Source of the DNA: Adenophora triphylla var. japonica
Taxonomy: Eukaryota > Streptophyta > Magnoliopsida > Asterales > Campanulaceae
Length of the DNA: 64,000 bases
Direction: 5' to 3'
Assembly (NCBI GenBank): GCA_022495995.1
Contig: JAFEMH010002552.1
Coordinates: forward strand, 186,001 to 250,000
The position numbers and the translations under genes are program-made. The notes below the pieces were generated by a model that worked only from the letters and a program-made list of their open reading frames with translations, was not told the origin of the DNA and searched no databases. Positions 10,845-23,264 of this stretch are shown in pieces. The number at the start of each line of letters is the position of its first letter. The first letter of the stretch is position 1.

Positions 10845-13341
10845 TTACTCGTCTAAAACATATTTTGGCACCTCATCTTGTGTTCCTTTTTCCGCTCTAA
10901 CCCAATCATTCAACAAATTACAAGCTTCGAAACTATCAGATGATAAATTATGACGATTATGCTCTATATTTCCACCAATGCTAAACGCTTGCTCCACCGA
11001 AACCGTTGATGCGGGACAAGCAAGTACTTCTTTTGCAATTCTAGCAATGATAGGAAATTTTTTTGCTTTGATTGCCCACCAATTTAAAATATCAAAATCA
11101 TCTTCATCTTCAAAATCAACGGTTAAATATTTATCAAATTCTCCATTAGCACCGGTAGTACGAGATCGTCCACTAGTTCCATAGTAGTTTTTAACAAATA
11201 ATGGTCGTGCTTGTGATGAAGTGGTGATAGAGAAAGGTTGAATATGAGTACTAGTAGTAGCACTTGGAGTTGGAGTAGCATCGCCATATATTGACTTGTA
11301 TTCCACAAAAATTTCTAAAAATGCTTGTCTAACATTAGCAACTTTTTGACCAACATTAGGAAAATTAGGATCATTTAACAAATAAAAGTTTGAATAATAA
11401 TATTCCAAAAAAGTTGTTAAACCCGCCTCTCTAACTCTAGGATCTAATAACTTAGCAATTAAAAAAAGATCGGGATGTCAAGCAAATATTTAACCCACTT
11501 TGATCTCATTTTTAAAACCGCATCTTTAAGAAATATTTCATTTTGAAACTCAAAAAATACACTAGAAATTTCTAGACAATGATCAAGAACTAAATTAGAA
11601 GTGGGGTAATACGTACCGGATAACGCCGTAGTTGCAATCTCGAATTTCGTCAACAAATTCATCATAGTCTCACATTCATCCCATTATTGAGTATATAAAT
11701 TTGCACCATAGTTAATGGATCCCAAGAACATGCAAATATCATTTCTTCAATTTCAAGTTTCTTGTAATACATGAAGGGTAGAATTCCATCGCGTTGGAAC
11801 ATCCGTTGGGAATTTTTTTTGTTTTTTCTCTTGACTTGTGCAATAATGCCTCCATTGCTTTGTGATTTTTGAATTTTTCATAATAGTATGAACCGCATCT
11901 TTAATTAAAGTAATAGAAGTTTTCAAAGCACGCAAACCATCTTGGACACACAAGTTTAAAATATGACACAAACACTAATATGAAAAAATTGACCACCTAG
12001 TGATGGTTTACAAACTAAAATTAATTCGGGCAAACTAGCAGTATTAGCACTAGCATTATCAAAAGACATTGAAAAAACCTTTTCAACTAGATTATATTCT
12101 TTCAAAATTATTTGTAACATATGAGCTATATTATGCGCGGTGTGTGCCTCATCAAATATTCGATATGCAAGTAATCTCTTTTGAATTCTCCAAGAATCAT
12201 CTATCCAATGGCATGTTACACCCATATAAAAATGTCTTATTTTGCTATCGCTCCATATGTCAGAACAAATAGAAACCTTAGATGACAAATGACCAAATGT
12301 CTCAAATAAAGCATATTTCATTTCTGCTACTAAACTTTTAACATCACGAGTGAGGGTTGTACGAGCTACTTTCGAAGCGGAAGGATTAAGAGAAAGCTTA
12401 ATTAATTGTTCATAGTCTTCGTTATCGGGAAAACTAAAGGGAATGGATTGCGCACAAACAAATTTAGCCATTTGTTTCCTATGGTTTAAATGATCATATG
12501 AAAATAAATTAGAAGAAGTTTGAGAACACGTACCTTGATTGGGTTGTTACTCAAATCCTTGCAATTGTGTTTGCTTTGAATCTATGCCATATTCTCCGGG
12601 ATGATGGTTTCTTATATGTCGATCCATAGTACCGTATACACCCCCTTTAGAGAATGGAAAAGATGTTTCACTCCCCTTTGAACAATAGTTGCATATTTTT
12701 GTGAAATTCCTACCCGTGCCATCATTGACGGGTATTTTTCTGTAGTGTTTCGTGAAAATTGCGGATTCTTGTCTTTTGGCTTTAGGAGGTCTTGGGATAT
12801 TACTTCCTTTACGACGACGCCCTCCCATTGCTATCGCTTCCATATTATTGGCATCACTTTCTTCAGTATTTGGAGTTGAACTTGGACCATCTTCAAATGG
12901 TGGTGGTGGTGACGGTGCAAAATTTGGAACTTCTTCTAGCACTTCGTCGCCTTCATTCCATTCCCCCCACAAATTTTCATTTGCTCCCGCAGCTCCCCCT
13001 TTAAATTCAAAATAGAGACCTTCGGGATCAACAAATGATGGTCGTGGTTGATCAACAAATGATGGTCGTGGCTGATCAACAAGTGATGGTCGTGGTCGAT
13101 CAACACATGATCGTCGTGGTGGATCAACAAGTGATGGTCGTTGTGGATCAACACATGATCGTCGTGGTGGATCAACAAATGATGGTCGTGGTTGTGCTTG
13201 GGGTTGGGGTGATGAAGATGAGACTTTCTCCTTACCGGATTTATTCTTGGGGCTTGTCAATTTTTTAAGGAAATTACTCATGATGGAAAAAATATGTCGT
13301 AGAGAGAAATGAAGATGAAAGGAACTAAGGTTGAAAGTCAT
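10845..13341 (-). pseudogene. hAT transposase, broken
   Basis: From the N-terminus (13341 down): a Pro/Ser-rich region with an 8-residue tandem repeat, a BED-type zinc finger (ICNYCSKG then MDRHIRNHHPGEYG, 12590-12700), the RNase H-like core (CSDIWSDSKIRHFYMGVT, MSFDNASANTASLPEL, CHILNLCVQDGL, PTRWNSTL) and the C-terminal hAT dimerisation domain (LNWWAIKAKKFPIIARIAKE, CPASTVSVEQAFS, LSSDSFEA). Segments lie at 12547-13341, 11956-12471, 11459-11971 and 10845-11408. There is one in-frame TAA near 12545, at least one further stop between 11666 and 11752, and two frameshifts (near 11960 and near 11430). Not functional as read. Confidence 0.9.
13026..13193. repeat. 24-bp minisatellite inside the transposase N-terminus
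   Basis: Seven 24-bp units starting GATCAACAAATGATGG with small variations. On the minus strand they encode PRPSFVDQ-like octapeptides. All units keep the reading frame. Confidence 0.9.
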
Positions 13342-14384
13342 GAATCAGATTATTTTCGTTTGAGAGAGTTGAGAGAGATAACTGAGTTTTGATGAAGTAA
13401 TTTATTTGGAGAGGGAAATAGTATTTATAGTTAGAAAATTTAATTAGGATAACAAAAATATTTTTTTTTTGAAGTCTGAAAAGTCGTCCAAAATAGTAGT
13501 CAAAACGATCATATTTGGTCAAATTCCCGTTAGTTAACGGGAATAAACGGTCAAAAATTAAATTTCTAATGGCAAGAAATTTCTAACGTCAAGATAATAA
13601 ACGGTCAAATGACTTTTTTCCTTTTGTTTTTTATTTTCTACCCCACACACAACCACACCTTTTACCTTTACCTTTTCATAATAACAAAAAATGAATTTGA
13701 AATGAAAAGAGAAGAAAGGCTGGGGGGAGTACCGCATAGGGAGAGAGTAGGGACTAGGGAGTACTAAGTAGAGTAGGGGGAGTGGGGGACATGTCAGGAG
13801 GGTCACATCACACCACTCACGTCACTCACACAGTCACACTCACACCACACAGAGTGTCACACGACACAGTCACACACATATTGGTCGGTTCTTCACCGGT
13901 CTGGTTCACGGTTCACGGTTCCGGTTCGAAGAACCGGCGGTTCACCGGTTTTCACACCTTCGACCCTGAACCGGAACGCCTGGTTCACGGTTTCGGTTAG
14001 ACCGGTTCCGATTTTCTCCTCGATTTACTCCGATTTCGGGCTTTTCCGGTCCGGTTCCGGTCCAATTTGGTCATCCCTAGGGGGGGTGGTAGGGCAGGGG
14101 TGGGTGGGTGGGGTAGGGCAGGGGCGGGGTAGGGGTGGGTAGGCAAGGGGTAGGGGTGATTTGGGTTTGGGGGGTATTTTGGTCAAAAAAAATTTCCATT
14201 CCTGAAGGAATTGACCATTCCTCCCATATTTGCAAGGAATGGCCAATTCCTTCCTTCAAAAGAATTTGCCATTCCATTGCCATGAAAAATGCAAACCAAA
14301 CACGGGGCTGGAATGGGTCAAACGAAATTGACCATTTCATTCCGTCGCGGAATGGTCAATTACCACGAACCAAACGCCCCCTAA

Positions 14385-14607
14385 GTCTCAGTTTTGAGTG
14401 ATTGGCTTCAACAGTCAATAATGACTTGCGTTGTGCGTTTAACATTGACAAACAAATAAATTTTACAAATCAATTAAAAAAAGGAATAATATAAGAAATG
14501 TAATTTTGAAGTAACTTATTTCTACAAAAATATATTTTTGTATTAATATAATAATATTACATGAGACAGTGACCGACTGATCATGACTTTTGTTGATTGT
14601 CATTGTA
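14385..14607. other. Short spacer between nested clusters
   Basis: AT-rich sequence between the Tourist-like MITE end and the TACGG target duplication of Copia-2. I see no gene or repeat in it. Confidence 0.6.
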
Positions 14608-14612
14608 TACGG

Positions 14613-15060
14613 TGTTAGAACATGGATTAATAAATGTGTTATTTAATTATATGTGTTATAATCATTTAATAAAGTTAAATTATAGATTAAATATGTGGAA
14701 TTCCATTAGATGTAAGTACCATTAAATGATGGGCATAATGACAACTTCACACCACCAGCTTTATGAAAGAGTGTATTCCCTAAATGAAGTGTCATTTCTC
14801 TTATTATATAAGGGCTATCCATCGGCCATTAGAGACACTAATTACATTCACAAAATTCAGTCATAAACTTCTCTTCATTCATTAAGAAGATAAAAGTGTG
14901 GGCACTATCATTTAGAAGAACTTCATTCCCTACCTTTCTTTCTTCTCTCTTTAAGAACATCAAGATGGATTCAACAGGTACGCTTCCGCCTTCATTATTT
15001 CTCAAACTTCTTCCGAACATGAGTGTTTTGCTTTAATGGAATAGAAATGACGTTCCAACA
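14613..15060 (+). repeat. Copia-2 5' LTR
   Basis: Begins TGTTAGAACATGG and ends GTTCCAACA. It contains a TATA-like TTATATAAGGG near 14806 and, at 14965, an ATG followed by GATTCAACAG and GT, the proposed first Gag codons and splice donor. Confidence 0.92.
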
Positions 15061-16560
15061 ATTGGTATAAGAGTCTGCTCAAATTCTGAATTAAGTTTGA
15101 ATTTTAAGAAAACTTGAAATGCTTTATTTTGATTTATGATATTGTTGAAATCATCATTTTTCATGTTAATATATGCTCTAATTTATTCAGAGAGTATTAA
15201 TAATGATTGAAAATTATGAAGCAGTTTGTCTACTGTCAATTTGCTTACGGAATAAAGACCATCCTTATTTGCTAAATCCATTTACCATATTTTGGGACTC
15301 TAAATGGTTTCTTTATAGTTCATTTACATGCTTTGATATAATATGAATTAAACCTGTTGTAAAATGGTTTTATTATGGGGACTAATTTTGTGAATTCAGT
15401 GGGTACATAAAATTACAATGGAAACACTCAACCGACGCATTGTTTCGAAATCGAGGCGTTTTGTTGGGCCTTGTTTTTTTTTTTTTCTTGATGTTGATTC
15501 GCATCGTGTCAGGACACTAATTAATTCGTGGGTTAAACTTGTGTCATTTTGGTACAATGCTTTAAATTCATTATTTGATAAATTTTTGGTTTTACTCAAA
15601 AGGATTTCAATTCTTAATGTAAGATTATCCCATTTTGAACATAGCCATCATCATTGGATGCGTTATGAGTTTGTTCAAATGCATATCCACGTATTTAAAA
15701 AGAAATTTGTTGTGAGTATGCGGATCTACTTGCTTTAGTTGAAAATTGATTCACCATTAAGTTAAGGATTGATAGTCAAATTATAAATTGTTGATTTTAC
15801 TCAAAAGGCTTTCAATTCTTAATGTAAGATTATCCCATTTTGAACATAGCCACCATCATTGGATGCGTTGTGAGTTTGTTCAAATGCATAGCCACGCATT
15901 TAAAAATGTGTTGTGAGTATGCGAATCTACTTGCTTTGGTTGAAAATTGATTCACCATTAAGTTAAGGATTGATAGTCATTTTTCATTCATTATTTGAGT
16001 AAAGTATACATTAATTTGTGTCCTAAAGTATGATTAATTATATGCTTAAACAAATTTATTCATTATTTAAATAATATTGTTCCCAAAGTAATTTACGTTA
16101 TTTAAATGCAAATTTTTTAAAGTGATGAATGTTCTTATTGATATGTGGTAACATGAATTTCCCAAAGAAGGTCTTGTTAGTGTCTAAATATTTGCATGCA
16201 TTCATGGGGTAATAATTGAATTAAATATTAGGTCATTTTAAATATTTTGAACCATCCCAAAGGAAGGCGGGTATTTAAAATGAGTTGTTTATATTTTTTA
16301 TTGTCGGGTAACAAGTACATTTAAACGTTAGGACATTTTAGATACTTAAACCAGCCCAAAGGAAGGCAATTATTTAAAATGTATTGTTTAAAGTTATTTG
16401 TTTACTCTATGATAAATCAAAATATGAGTCAATTCTCAATCCAAAAATTAATCTTGATGTCATATTGATTATCTTTTATGATGAAATTCATTTGATATAA
16501 TTAATCATTATGTAGTACTTATACATGTTTTGTATTCATTCTTTGTTCTTTACCGACATA
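15061..16560 (+). other. Copia-2 leader (probable intron)
   Basis: About 1.5 kb between LTR and gag. The primer site at about 15064 is mutated (TGGTATAAGAGTC). The leader holds a direct repeat of roughly 190 bp (copies at about 15590-15780 and 15795-15990). The proposed splice acceptor seen in Copia-3 (CTTCAG before ATTTGATT) reads CGACAT here, so the AG is lost. Confidence 0.65.
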
Positions 16561-16561
16561 T

Positions 16562-17343
16562 TTGATTAATGCTTCTTCTATAACTACTGCCATGAACAAT
16601 GTTCCGATGCTTAACGGGACTAATTTTAAAACTCGAAAAAATAATGTAACGATGATCTTAGGCTGTATGGACATCGATCACGCATTAGGGGAAATAAGTC
16701 CCGCTGCTCTCACTAAAGGAAATACCGTTATAGAACGGAAAAATATTGAGCAATTGGAACGGTCCAACCGCGTGAGTCTAATGATCATGGAAAATGCAGT
16801 TTCGAAGACATTTTTGGACAATGTCTATGAAATCAAAAATGCTGAGTTTTTTCTTGAATTCTTGTGGAAACTTGTTTCAATACAGTACAAGGGTAACGAA
16901 AATTTTCGGGAGTACATTATTGAATTATTTTATCTTTTGATCAAACTAAAGGCACTTAAGTTAGAGATTTCGAAAGATTTGCTTGTGCACTTAGTTTTGA
17001 TCTATCTTCCTCCTCAATTTGGTCCTTTTGAGGTGACCTATAAATGTCAAAAGTACAAGTGGAATATTAATGGATTACTTTCACATATGACACAGGAGGA
17101 AGATAGGATGAAATATCTTAAATTAGAAAGTACTCACTTAGCATTTACTTCTTCTCATGGGATTAAGAAAAGAGGGAAGTAAATTGCGGTTGCAAGTAAG
17201 AAACATAAAGTCAAGAAATGCTTCTTTTGCAAGGACCTTACTCGCATGAAGAACGACTATCATAAGTATCGCAAATGGCGAATTCAGAATGGTATGTCAT
17301 TTGGTCTTGTTTGTACTAAGACAAATTTGGTTTCAATTCCTTA
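16562..17343 (+). pseudogene. Copia-2 gag
   Basis: Open to 17182, then broken by TAA at about 17180 (IKKRGK then stop), and continuing as a zinc-knuckle remnant to the TAA at 17341-17343 (LVSIP then stop). Motifs: LNGTNF, ERSNRVSLMIMENAV, FREYIIELF, LVHLVLIYLPPQFGPF. The frame enters from upstream without an ATG, which fits a first exon in the LTR. The knuckle reads CFFCKDLTRMKNDY, so its third and fourth metal ligands are replaced. Confidence 0.85.
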
Positions 17344-17344
17344 A

Positions 17345-20342
17345 TATAGATGGTGGTTGTATTCTGGTGCAACAACTCACATTAGTTCATGTATGCAGGG
17401 TTGCCTGAACTACCGAAGCCCTAGCAAAGATAAAAGATTTATCTATATGGAAGCTGGGAATCCGGTGGAAGTTATAGGCATTGGGACATTTAGGTTATTG
17501 TTAAGTACTGTCTATTATTTTGTATTAAATAATACATTTATTGTTCCGTCATTTAGGAGGAATTTGATATCAATCACAATATTAGATCGGGAAGGTTATT
17601 CTTGTTCATTTGGTAATAATAAATGTGATCTTATTTTCAATTCCAAAGTTGTCGGTATTATACTTTATCTTACAATGACAATTTATATTTACTTCAAACA
17701 GTAAATACTATTAATGAGTCCCATAATAATGAAATCAGAGGTACTAAGCGAAGCACACGGGGTCTTAGCCTGATGGTTAGAGTTCATGGCTTCCAACCTG
17801 GAGGTCATGGGTTCGATTCCCCCACCAGTGGTTAGAGGGAATGACATTGCCCTCCCTAGTATAGCTAGGCGCCTCTGTGAAGTGCATCAAGGGGGTTGCG
17901 GTGAAATGTGTTGATCCCCTTCTTAAGAAAAAAAAAAAAAAGAGGTACTAAGCGAAAGTTTTCAAGTCTAAATTCTTATACCTTGTGGCATAAGCATTTA
18001 GGTCATATCTCCAAAAGGAGAGTTGACAATTTTGTGTCCAAGGGAATACTTAACAAACTTGATACTACGAAAAATAACTTTTGTATTGAATGTCTTAAAG
18101 GGAAATTTACAAAAAGGCACAAAATCCTTGAGAGCCTCAAACGTCTTAGAACTTATTCATACGGATATATATGGACCGTTCACTACCCCTTCATGGAGCG
18201 GTCAAACATATTTCATCACGTTCATAGACGATTTCTCTCGTTATGGATACATTTATTTACTTCATGAAAAATCTCAATCATTGGAAGTTTTCAAGTCTTT
18301 CAAAGCTGAAGTTGAAAATCAACTTGAAAAGACTATTAAGAACGTTAGATCCGATCGTGGTGGTGAATACTACGGTAGGAATGACGGGTTAGGTGAACTA
18401 CGTCCAGGTCCTTTTGCATGCTATTTAGAAGAGTGTGGGATTGTCCCTCACTACACCTTGCCGGGGAAACCCAATATGAATGGTGTAGCCGAGAGACGTA
18501 ATAGAACCCTTAAAGATATAGTAAGAAGTATGATTTCTTGTACTTCTTTACCTCACTCATTATGGGGTGACGCATTAAAAATCGCAGCTTATATTCTCAA
18601 TAGAGCACCTTCAAAGGCTACCTACAAAACCCCTTATGAGTTATGGACGAATAAGAAACCGTCCTTAAATCATCTTCATGTATGGGGGTGTCCAACAGAA
18701 GCTAGGCCTTATAGGCTTAATGAGGGCAAACTGGACCCTAAAACTATTAGTAGCTAATTTGTAGGGTATGCTGAGAGATCTAGGGGATATAAATTCTATG
18801 ACCCAAAAACTAGAACATTTTTCGAGACGGGAAATGCTAGGTTTTTTGAGGATGTTGATTTTAGAGGGGAAAATTTGAATAGTAATATTAAATTTGAAGA
18901 GTTAGAGGAGGAATCCGTTTATATACCTCTTCCTATAGTTCCTATCGAAAATCAAGCACTTGTGCCTGAAATTCGACAAGAACATATAATTCAAAATAAC
19001 ATTAATTCTCCTATTAATGAAAAACAAGAAAATGTTGATGAGGAAATTCAACAACCACAAAATCAAGATGAACCGGTGCCCTTAAGAAGATCTAATAGAG
19101 CAAGAAGGAGTGCCATTCCAGATTATTATGATGTGTATCTTGTCGAGAATGAAGAACCGTTAGGTTTAGTGGGAGATGAACCAATCACCTTTCATGAAGC
19201 CATTAATGGTTCAAATTCTCGTAAATGGATTAATGCCATAAATGAAGAGTTAAAATCCATCAAAGACAATGACGTTTGGAATCTTGTCCCATTACCTAAG
19301 AATGTGAAATCCATTGGGTGTAAATGTGTTTTTAAGACCAAAAGGGATTCACAAGGTAATGTGGAAAGACATAAGGCTCGTCTTGTCGCTAAAGGATTTA
19401 CTAAAAAAGAAGGCATTGATTACAAAGAAACATTTTCACCGTTATCCTCTAAAAATGCTTTTAGGATCATTATGGCATTAGTAGCACATTTTGATCTTGA
19501 GCTTCATCAAATGGATGTAAAGATAGTTTTTCTCAATGGCGACATTGAGAAAACTATCTATATGAAGAAATCAAAAATGGTGACTGATTCAGATCAAACT
19601 AGTCAACTAGTTTGTAAACTTAAGAAATCCATTTATGGGCTTAAGTAAGCATCTCGTCAATTGTACTTAAAATTTAACCAAGTTATTCTTTCATTTGGCT
19701 TTGAAACGAATCTTGGTGAAGATTGTGTGTACCATAAGTTCAGTGGGAGTAGGTTTATATTTTGGTCTTGTATGTGGATGATATTTTACTTGCTAGTAAT
19801 GATAAGAACCTTCTTAAGGAAACTAAGAAATTTCTCTCAAACACATTTGAGATGAAAGATCTTGATGAAGCTTCTTTTGTATTAGGAATCCAAATACATC
19901 GTGATCGTTCACGAGGTATTTTAGGATTATCACAAAAGAGCTATATAGAGAAGGTATTACAAAGGTTTAGTATGCAAAATTGTAAACCATATGACACCCC
20001 TGTTTCTAAAGAAGATAAATTCAGTTTAAAGTAATGTCCTAAAATAATTTTGAATCCAAGTATATGGAAAATATCTCTTATGCATCGCCAGTAGGAAGCT
20101 TAATATATGCGTAAGCCTGTACTCGTCCAGACCTTGCATTTATTGTTGGGATGCTTAGTCGATGCCAAGCAATTCGAAAAGAAGAACATTAAGTCACATC
20201 CAAAAGAATACCTATAAAACATTAATGCTTATGTATACAAAATCGGATCATTTTGAGATCATTAGGTATTTCGATTTTGTTTTTACTGGAAGCAAAGATG
20301 TCGAAAGACATCGTATGTTTATGTCTCTTATTGAAGAGAAAT
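17345..20342 (+). pseudogene. Copia-2 pol remnants
   Basis: Protease region 17345-17704 reads LYSGATTHISS, with Tyr where the catalytic Asp should be. After the SINE come pre-integrase and integrase (17945-18757, with [14 protein letters not shown] and [11 protein letters not shown]), the reverse transcriptase (18875-19648 with MDVKIVFLNGD, then LYVDDILLASND at about 19770) and a stub of RNase H (about 20200-20342). The RNase H active-site region between the DSDF-like start and the C-terminal GTNSML segment is absent. Several stops and frameshifts occur. Confidence 0.87.
17753..17940 (+). mobile_element. tRNA-derived SINE, copy 1
   Basis: 188 bp with an A-box-like TAGCCTGATGGTTAGAG, a B box GGTTCGATTCC and a 3' poly(A). 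It is flanked by a 16-bp target duplication AGAGGTACTAAGCGAA (17737-17752 and 17941-17956), so both ends are certain. It sits in the pol region of Copia-2. Confidence 0.95.
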
Positions 20343-20640
20343 AAGTATAAAATGAACAAATAGATATACAACTTATAGGAACAAACTCCATGTTAACGGA
20401 TTCGTGTTTTATGAAGTGTTATCTCTTTTGATGTTTCACGAAGCATATTGTTCATACGGGTGAAACGACTTTTGATAATGCATAAAATTGTGGGAGTTTG
20501 TGTTGTGCTTTATTTGCTATTTGTTTTTGCATATTGATCTCATTTGGTTTAAAAAGATTAGCTGGAGAATATATATACATTTTTTGTATATTCATTGAAT
20601 ATTCCATGCTACATATCTATACTTAATTTATGTCATTTAG

Positions 20641-20644
<4 letters not shown>

Positions 20645-20712
<68 letters not shown>
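20645..20712. repeat. (AT)n microsatellite
   Basis: Uninterrupted AT dinucleotides over about 68 bp near the 3' end of Copia-2. The corresponding place in Copia-3 (about 28293) has only a few AT units, so the array expanded in this copy. Confidence 0.95.
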
Positions 20713-20715
<3 letters not shown>

Positions 20716-20908
20716 TAATGTGGGTTTAGTTGCGAATCAATTACAACGACTGCCCATTTAGTCCCTATACTTATAAGACTAATGGACGGAATTGTGTTTG
20801 ATGACAATAAAAGTGCACATAAGGGTTGTCTGTTGTCATTCATATTATAAATGATTAAATGAATTTATTAAGTCAAAAACACATATTCATGTAATTCAAG
20901 TGGGAGAT

Positions 20909-21355
20909 TGTTAGAACATGAATTAATAAATATGTGTTATTTAATTCTATGTGTTATAATCATTTAATAAAGTTAAAGTATAGATTAAATATGTAGAATT
21001 CTATTAGGTGTAAGTACCATTAAATGATGAGCATAATGATAACTTCACACCACCATCTTTATGAAAGGGTGTAGTCCCTAAATGAAGTGTCCCTTCTCTT
21101 ATTATATAAGAGCTATCCATCAGCCATTAGAGACACTAATTACATTCACAAAATTCAGTCATAAACTTCTCTTCATTCATTAAGAAGATTAAAGTGTGGG
21201 CACTATCATTTAGAAAAATTTCATTTCTTACCTTTCTTTCTTCTCTTTTTAAGAACATCAAGATGGATTCAATAGGTACGCTTCCGCTTTCATTCTTTCT
21301 CAAACTTCTTTTGAACATGAGTGTTTTGCTTTAATGGAATAGAAATATTTCAAAA
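20909..21355 (+). repeat. Copia-2 3' LTR
   Basis: Partner of 14613-15060 with visible substitutions and an altered end (TTTCAAAA in place of GTTCCAACA). The TACGG duplication directly after it confirms the boundary. Confidence 0.9.
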
Positions 21356-21360
21356 TACGG

Positions 21361-21558
21361 CACAACTAATGGAATCAGTTTCTTTGTCTACTCTATATTT
21401 TTATAACAATTTAATTTCATTAAGATGATTAAATTATCATTAATGTTTTTATCAGAATTCACTTGTGACCATGAGAATCTAGTATAAAGAGTATAAATAG
21501 GACTGAGAGAGTATTGGTTTTAAGCATAAAAATAATTGATTTGTTTAATAAAAATAAA
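21361..21558. other. Spacer after Copia-2
   Basis: About 200 bp of AT-rich sequence with no recognisable feature, ending at the TA target of the Stowaway-like MITE. Confidence 0.5.
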
Positions 21559-21560
21559 TA

Positions 21561-21847
21561 CTCCCTCCGTCCCACGTGATTGCAAACTAACTTTTTGGGT
21601 GTAGGAATTAAGAAAAAGTGATGTAAGAAAGAGAAAAAGTTAAATGTTGTGAGTATGAAAAATTAAATAGGAGAGAGAATGAGTGGGAAGAATAGTGAGG
21701 AGAGAGAATGTTGTGAGTGTAAAAGTGAAGTAGGAGAGAGAATGAGTGAGTGGAATAGTGAATATTCTTTGCCATTTTGGAAAGTTTACATTTACGTGGG
21801 ACGAACCAAAATAGAAATAAGTTTGCATTCACGTGGGACGAAGGGAG
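21561..21847. mobile_element. Stowaway-like MITE
   Basis: 287 bp with ends CTCCCTCCGTCCCAC and GTGGGACGAAGGGAG, inserted at TA (21559-21560, 21848-21849). The ends and the TA duplication are diagnostic of Tc1/Mariner-derived Stowaway MITEs. Confidence 0.9.
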
Positions 21848-21925
21848 TATAATTCGATTGTTGTTTTTCACGAAAACCTTCAAGATCGTAAGATGGATTT
21901 AAAGTGGGGATTGAAGTAAACAAAT

Positions 21926-22208
21926 GCTTCCTCTTCTGTCCCAATAAAAGCTTCACTACTTACTCAGAAGGGCGTCCCGTTAGAAGCTTCCCATTTTCTT
22001 TTTTGGCAAAGAATTTTTACTATTTTTTCCACTCATTCTCTCTCCTAATTCACTATTACACTCACAACACTTTTCAAATTTACTATTTCCTCCACTAATT
22101 CTATCTTCTATTTTTAAATTACACTCATAACATTTTTTTTCTCACCTATTTCCTTAATATTTGTGTCTACCGAAAAGGGTAAAGCACTTATTTATTGGGA
22201 CGAAGGAG
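21926..22208. mobile_element. Second, diverged Stowaway-like MITE
   Basis: The ends CTTCTGTCCCAATAAAAG and, on the other strand, CTCCTTCGTCCCAATAAA are inverted repeats of the Stowaway type. A TA follows at 22209-22210. The left boundary is uncertain by a few bases. Confidence 0.7.
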
Positions 22209-22288
22209 TATTTGATTGATGGTGCAAACAGGGGCGGAGCCAGGAATTGCCCTAGGGGGGGCAAGATTTCACAGGGGTTCGAGGGCAG

Positions 22289-22744
22289 TGTTAGAACATG
22301 GATTAATAATATGTGTTATTTAATTCCATATGTTATAATCATTTAATAATGATAAAGTATAGATCAAATATGTAGAATTCCATTAGGTGTAAGTACCATT
22401 AAATGATGGGCATAATGGTAACTTCACACCATCATCTTTATGAAAGGGTGTAGTCCCTAAATGAAGTGCCCCTTCTCTATCTATATAAAGGCTATCCATC
22501 AGCCATTTAGAGACACTTAACATCATTTACAATCCAGTCAAAACATTCTTCATTCATCTAAGAAGAACAAGTGTGGGCACTATCATTTAGAAGTATTATC
22601 TCCCTACTCTCTTCTTTCATTCAAGAACAAGATCAAGAACACAATCATGGATTCTTCAGGTACACGCTTCCGTCTTCATCTTCCTCTCATTCTTAATCTA
22701 GTTGTGAGTCGGTTCATGGTTTGATGGATCATTATGTTCCAACA
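22289..22744 (+). repeat. Copia-3 5' LTR
   Basis: Starts TGTTAGAACATGG and ends GTTCCAACA. TATATAAAGG at about 22480 is a likely TATA box. The proposed Gag start codon and splice donor are at 22647-22661. Confidence 0.95.
22647..22661 (+). promoter_or_regulatory. Proposed Gag start codon and splice donor inside the LTR
   Basis: ATGGATTCTTCAG followed by GTACAC gives M-D-S-S plus one base, then a consensus GT donor at 22660. Joined to the AG at 24355-24356, the phase matches the gag frame exactly (GAT completed across the junction). The gag frame itself has no nearby ATG. This is an inference from sequence; no transcript was seen. Confidence 0.6.
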
Positions 22745-22747
22745 ATT

Positions 22748-22759
22748 GGTATCAGAGCC
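22748..22759 (+). promoter_or_regulatory. Copia-3 primer binding site
   Basis: TGGTATCAGAGC three bases after the LTR, matching the plant initiator tRNA-Met 3' end. It lies inside the proposed leader intron. Confidence 0.94.
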
Positions 22760-23264
22760 TACTCATATACTAGATTGAGTTTGAAATTATTATAGAGCCT
22801 TGTGCTTTAATTTATTTCATATTTGTAATCCTTGTGTGATTTCATTTGGTTTTGTTCTTGTTCATGATACTCATCTTGTCTAAGAGTATCATATTCATAA
22901 CTTCATTCTATTTATGATTTTTTGGTTTTACTCAAAAGGCTTTCAACCCTTAATGTAAGATTATCCCATTTTTTGAACATAGCCACCATCCTTGGATGCG
23001 TTGTGAGTTTGTTCATATGCATAGCCACGCATTTTTTAATTGTGTTGTGAGTATGCAGATCTACTTACTTTGGTTGAAAATTGAGTCACCATTAAATTAA
23101 GAACTTCATTCAATTTCTGGAAATAATGGTAAAATCAAGAGGCACAATGGTTCATACAAGATTACCTCAAGGGTCATACTCGATGTCCTGGCAAAGGGCC
23201 TGGCGTCCTCCGAGGGCGCGGGCCTAGCCGACGTGTAGACTGGTATCGGACCACAAAAGGGGGT

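Larger units (their letters stand above)
10070..14079 (-). mobile_element. hAT transposon with decayed transposase
   Basis: The ends read TAGGGTTGACCAAA and, on the other strand, TAGGGATGACCAAA. Subterminal regions are full of CCGGTTC repeats. The 4.0-kb element carries a minus-strand hAT transposase pseudogene. It sits in the G-rich minisatellite, so the expected 8-bp target duplication cannot be read unambiguously. Confidence 0.85.
380..14381. mobile_element. Tourist-like (PIF/Harbinger) MITE with nested insertions
   Basis: The left end GGGGCCGTTTGGTT follows TAA (377-379). The right end reads AACCAAACGCCCCC and is followed by TAA (14382-14384). Terminal inverted repeats of this type with a 3-bp TAA duplication fit Tourist-like MITEs. 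The native sequence is only the GGAATGG-rich ends and a G-rich core (380-1387, 9928-10069, 14080-14381). The rest is Copia-1 and a hAT element. The same family is seen uninterrupted at 60175-60913. Because the left end is duplicated, the right end could pair with the start at 808 instead. Confidence 0.6.
14613..21355 (+). mobile_element. Copia-2: Ty1/copia retrotransposon, defective
   Basis: 6743 bp with target duplication TACGG (14608-14612 and 21356-21360). LTRs are 448 bp (14613-15060) and 447 bp (20909-21355). A primer-site-like sequence follows the left LTR and GTGGGAGAT precedes the right one. Same family as Copia-3, with which it shares several coding lesions. It carries a SINE at 17753-17940. 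Order: LTR, 1.5-kb leader, gag, pol, LTR. Confidence 0.95.

Noticed and set aside
17762..17825. A functional tRNA gene
   Set aside because: A and B boxes are present, but the sequence does not fold as a full cloverleaf and belongs to a SINE with a poly(A) tail and target duplication.
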